5,895 nt of DNA, from the NCBI GenBank assembly GCA_014523625.1, contig JAATVP010000131.1, positions 1-5,895 on the forward strand. Reading direction: 5' to 3'. Positions within the stretch are counted from its first letter, which is position 1. Each line of letters opens with the position of its first letter. Below are positions 5,367 to 5,895 of the stretch, in pieces. This DNA is from Nitrososphaerales archaeon TH5896 (GTDB taxonomy: Archaea; Thermoproteota; Nitrososphaeria; Nitrososphaerales; Nitrososphaeraceae). Both the position numbers and the translations under genes were made by a program. Below the pieces are notes generated by a model that saw nothing but the letters and a program-made list of their open reading frames with translations, searched no databases and was not told the origin of the DNA.

Positions 5367-5834
5367 TTGTCGCAATTCGCCGAGGATCAGCAAGCACAAT
5401 TGGCCGGCAAAGAAGATGATAGTGTGATTTGGCCCCAAGTCAAGTTCGTGCAGTGCCCAATTAAGACTAGTTTGGGCGTACTTGGAAAGAAATGGACCTT
5501 GCTAGTACTGAGAGACATAGGCTTTCTAAAGATTGTAAGATTCAATAGAATCTTAGAATCTATCCCAGGTCTTACTCCAAGAGTTCTATCAATGCGTCTA
5601 AGAGAACTAGAGGACGAAGGATTTATTGAATGTGTTGGAGGAAAAAGACAACCAACTATGGTAGTGTGGAGGCTTACCGAAAAAGGTAGAGATACAATGC
5701 CTATTCTACTCCAGCTTACGGCCTTTGGTTCCAAATGGCATTCAGATGTCGTCTTCGAGGACAGGAAACCTAGGACCTTACACGAGATCTTTCCCCAGCC
5801 GGAAGCCAGAAAAATAATGATGGGTATTAGTTGA
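5367..5834 (+). CDS. HxlR-family winged-helix transcriptional regulator
   Basis: The product is 155 residues with a complete HxlR (DUF24) domain: CPIKTSLGVLGKKWTLLVLRD (30-50), the FNRIL helix, the recognition helix LTPRVLSMRLRELEDEGFIE (69-88), and the wing ending VVWRLTEKG (99-107), then the dimerisation helix. C30 stands where redox- and electrophile-sensing relatives (HypR, YodB) keep their sensor cysteine, so a thiol switch is possible. The tail KPRTLHEIFPQPEA resembles HxlR proteins of Nitrososphaeria as I recall them. It should act as a DNA-binding dimer; its targets are unknown. The start is unusual: an in-frame TAG at 5364-5366 immediately precedes TTG 5367, and there is no in-frame ATG before the domain. 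GTG 5424 (residue 20) is the alternative. The TATA box position supports TTG. It is divergent from the other genes and 1.5 kb away from the SDR. Confidence 0.92.
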   Translation: MSQFAEDQQAQLAGKEDDSVIWPQVKFVQCPIKTSLGVLGKKWTLLVLRDIGFLKIVRFNRILESIPGLTPRVLSMRLRELEDEGFIECVGGKRQPTMVVWRLTEKGRDTMPILLQLTAFGSKWHSDVVFEDRKPRTLHEIFPQPEARKIMMGIS

Positions 5835-5847
5835 AGTATCTCGATAG

Positions 5848-5855
5848 TTTCTTTT
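5848..5855 (+). terminator. T-rich candidate terminator after the HxlR gene
   Basis: TTTCTTTT begins 13 bases after the stop codon. Archaeal termination often needs only a T-rich run on the coding strand. No hairpin precedes it. Confidence 0.35.
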
Positions 5856-5895
5856 AACTGGATATGCGTAGAAAATCCCTTATCTAAATCTGGCA

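Noticed and set aside
5387..5734. Minus-strand frame of 115 codons
   Set aside because: Complement of the HxlR gene. It is serine/proline-rich with no recognisable domain.

Overview
The window most likely comes from an archaeon of the ammonia-oxidising Nitrososphaeria (Thaumarchaeota), close to the Nitrososphaera/Nitrosocosmicus type. This is an inference. It rests on the HxlR regulator with a C-terminal tail of the kind I associate with these archaea, AT-rich TATA-like elements about 26 bases before probable transcript starts, starts mostly without Shine-Dalgarno sequences, a small zinc-ribbon protein, low G+C (about 28-40% in lines I counted outside the first gene), and long gene-poor spacers.

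Layout. Positions 1-1572 (minus) hold a cyclic-nucleotide-binding/thioredoxin-reductase-like flavoprotein whose C-terminus lies beyond the left edge. It is richer in G+C (about 40-60% by line) than the rest. Next, all on the minus strand, come a Rieske ferredoxin (1797-2195), a short frameshifted relic (2234-2364), a 104-residue zinc-ribbon protein (2406-2720), and a coupled pair: an SDR oxidoreductase (3072-3824) followed by an overlapping winged-helix protein (2830-3075). Positions 3866-5319 carry no convincing intact gene, but hold an exact 33-bp tandem duplication, two hairpins and several short frames that may be gene debris. An HxlR-type regulator lies on the plus strand (5367-5834) behind a palindrome-plus-TATA promoter and appears to start at TTG.

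How the parts fit. The recognisable enzymes handle reducing equivalents: a flavoprotein reductase-like protein without redox cysteines, a [2Fe-2S] Rieske carrier, and a probably NADP-dependent dehydrogenase. The HxlR regulator carries the N-terminal cysteine that redox- or electrophile-sensing members use. A redox or detoxification neighbourhood is a reasonable reading, but nothing here proves the genes act together. No single system that is clearly new is visible. The most informative oddities are the frameshifted small gene, the palindromic Rieske promoter, the SDR/winged-helix overlap and the debris-filled spacer.
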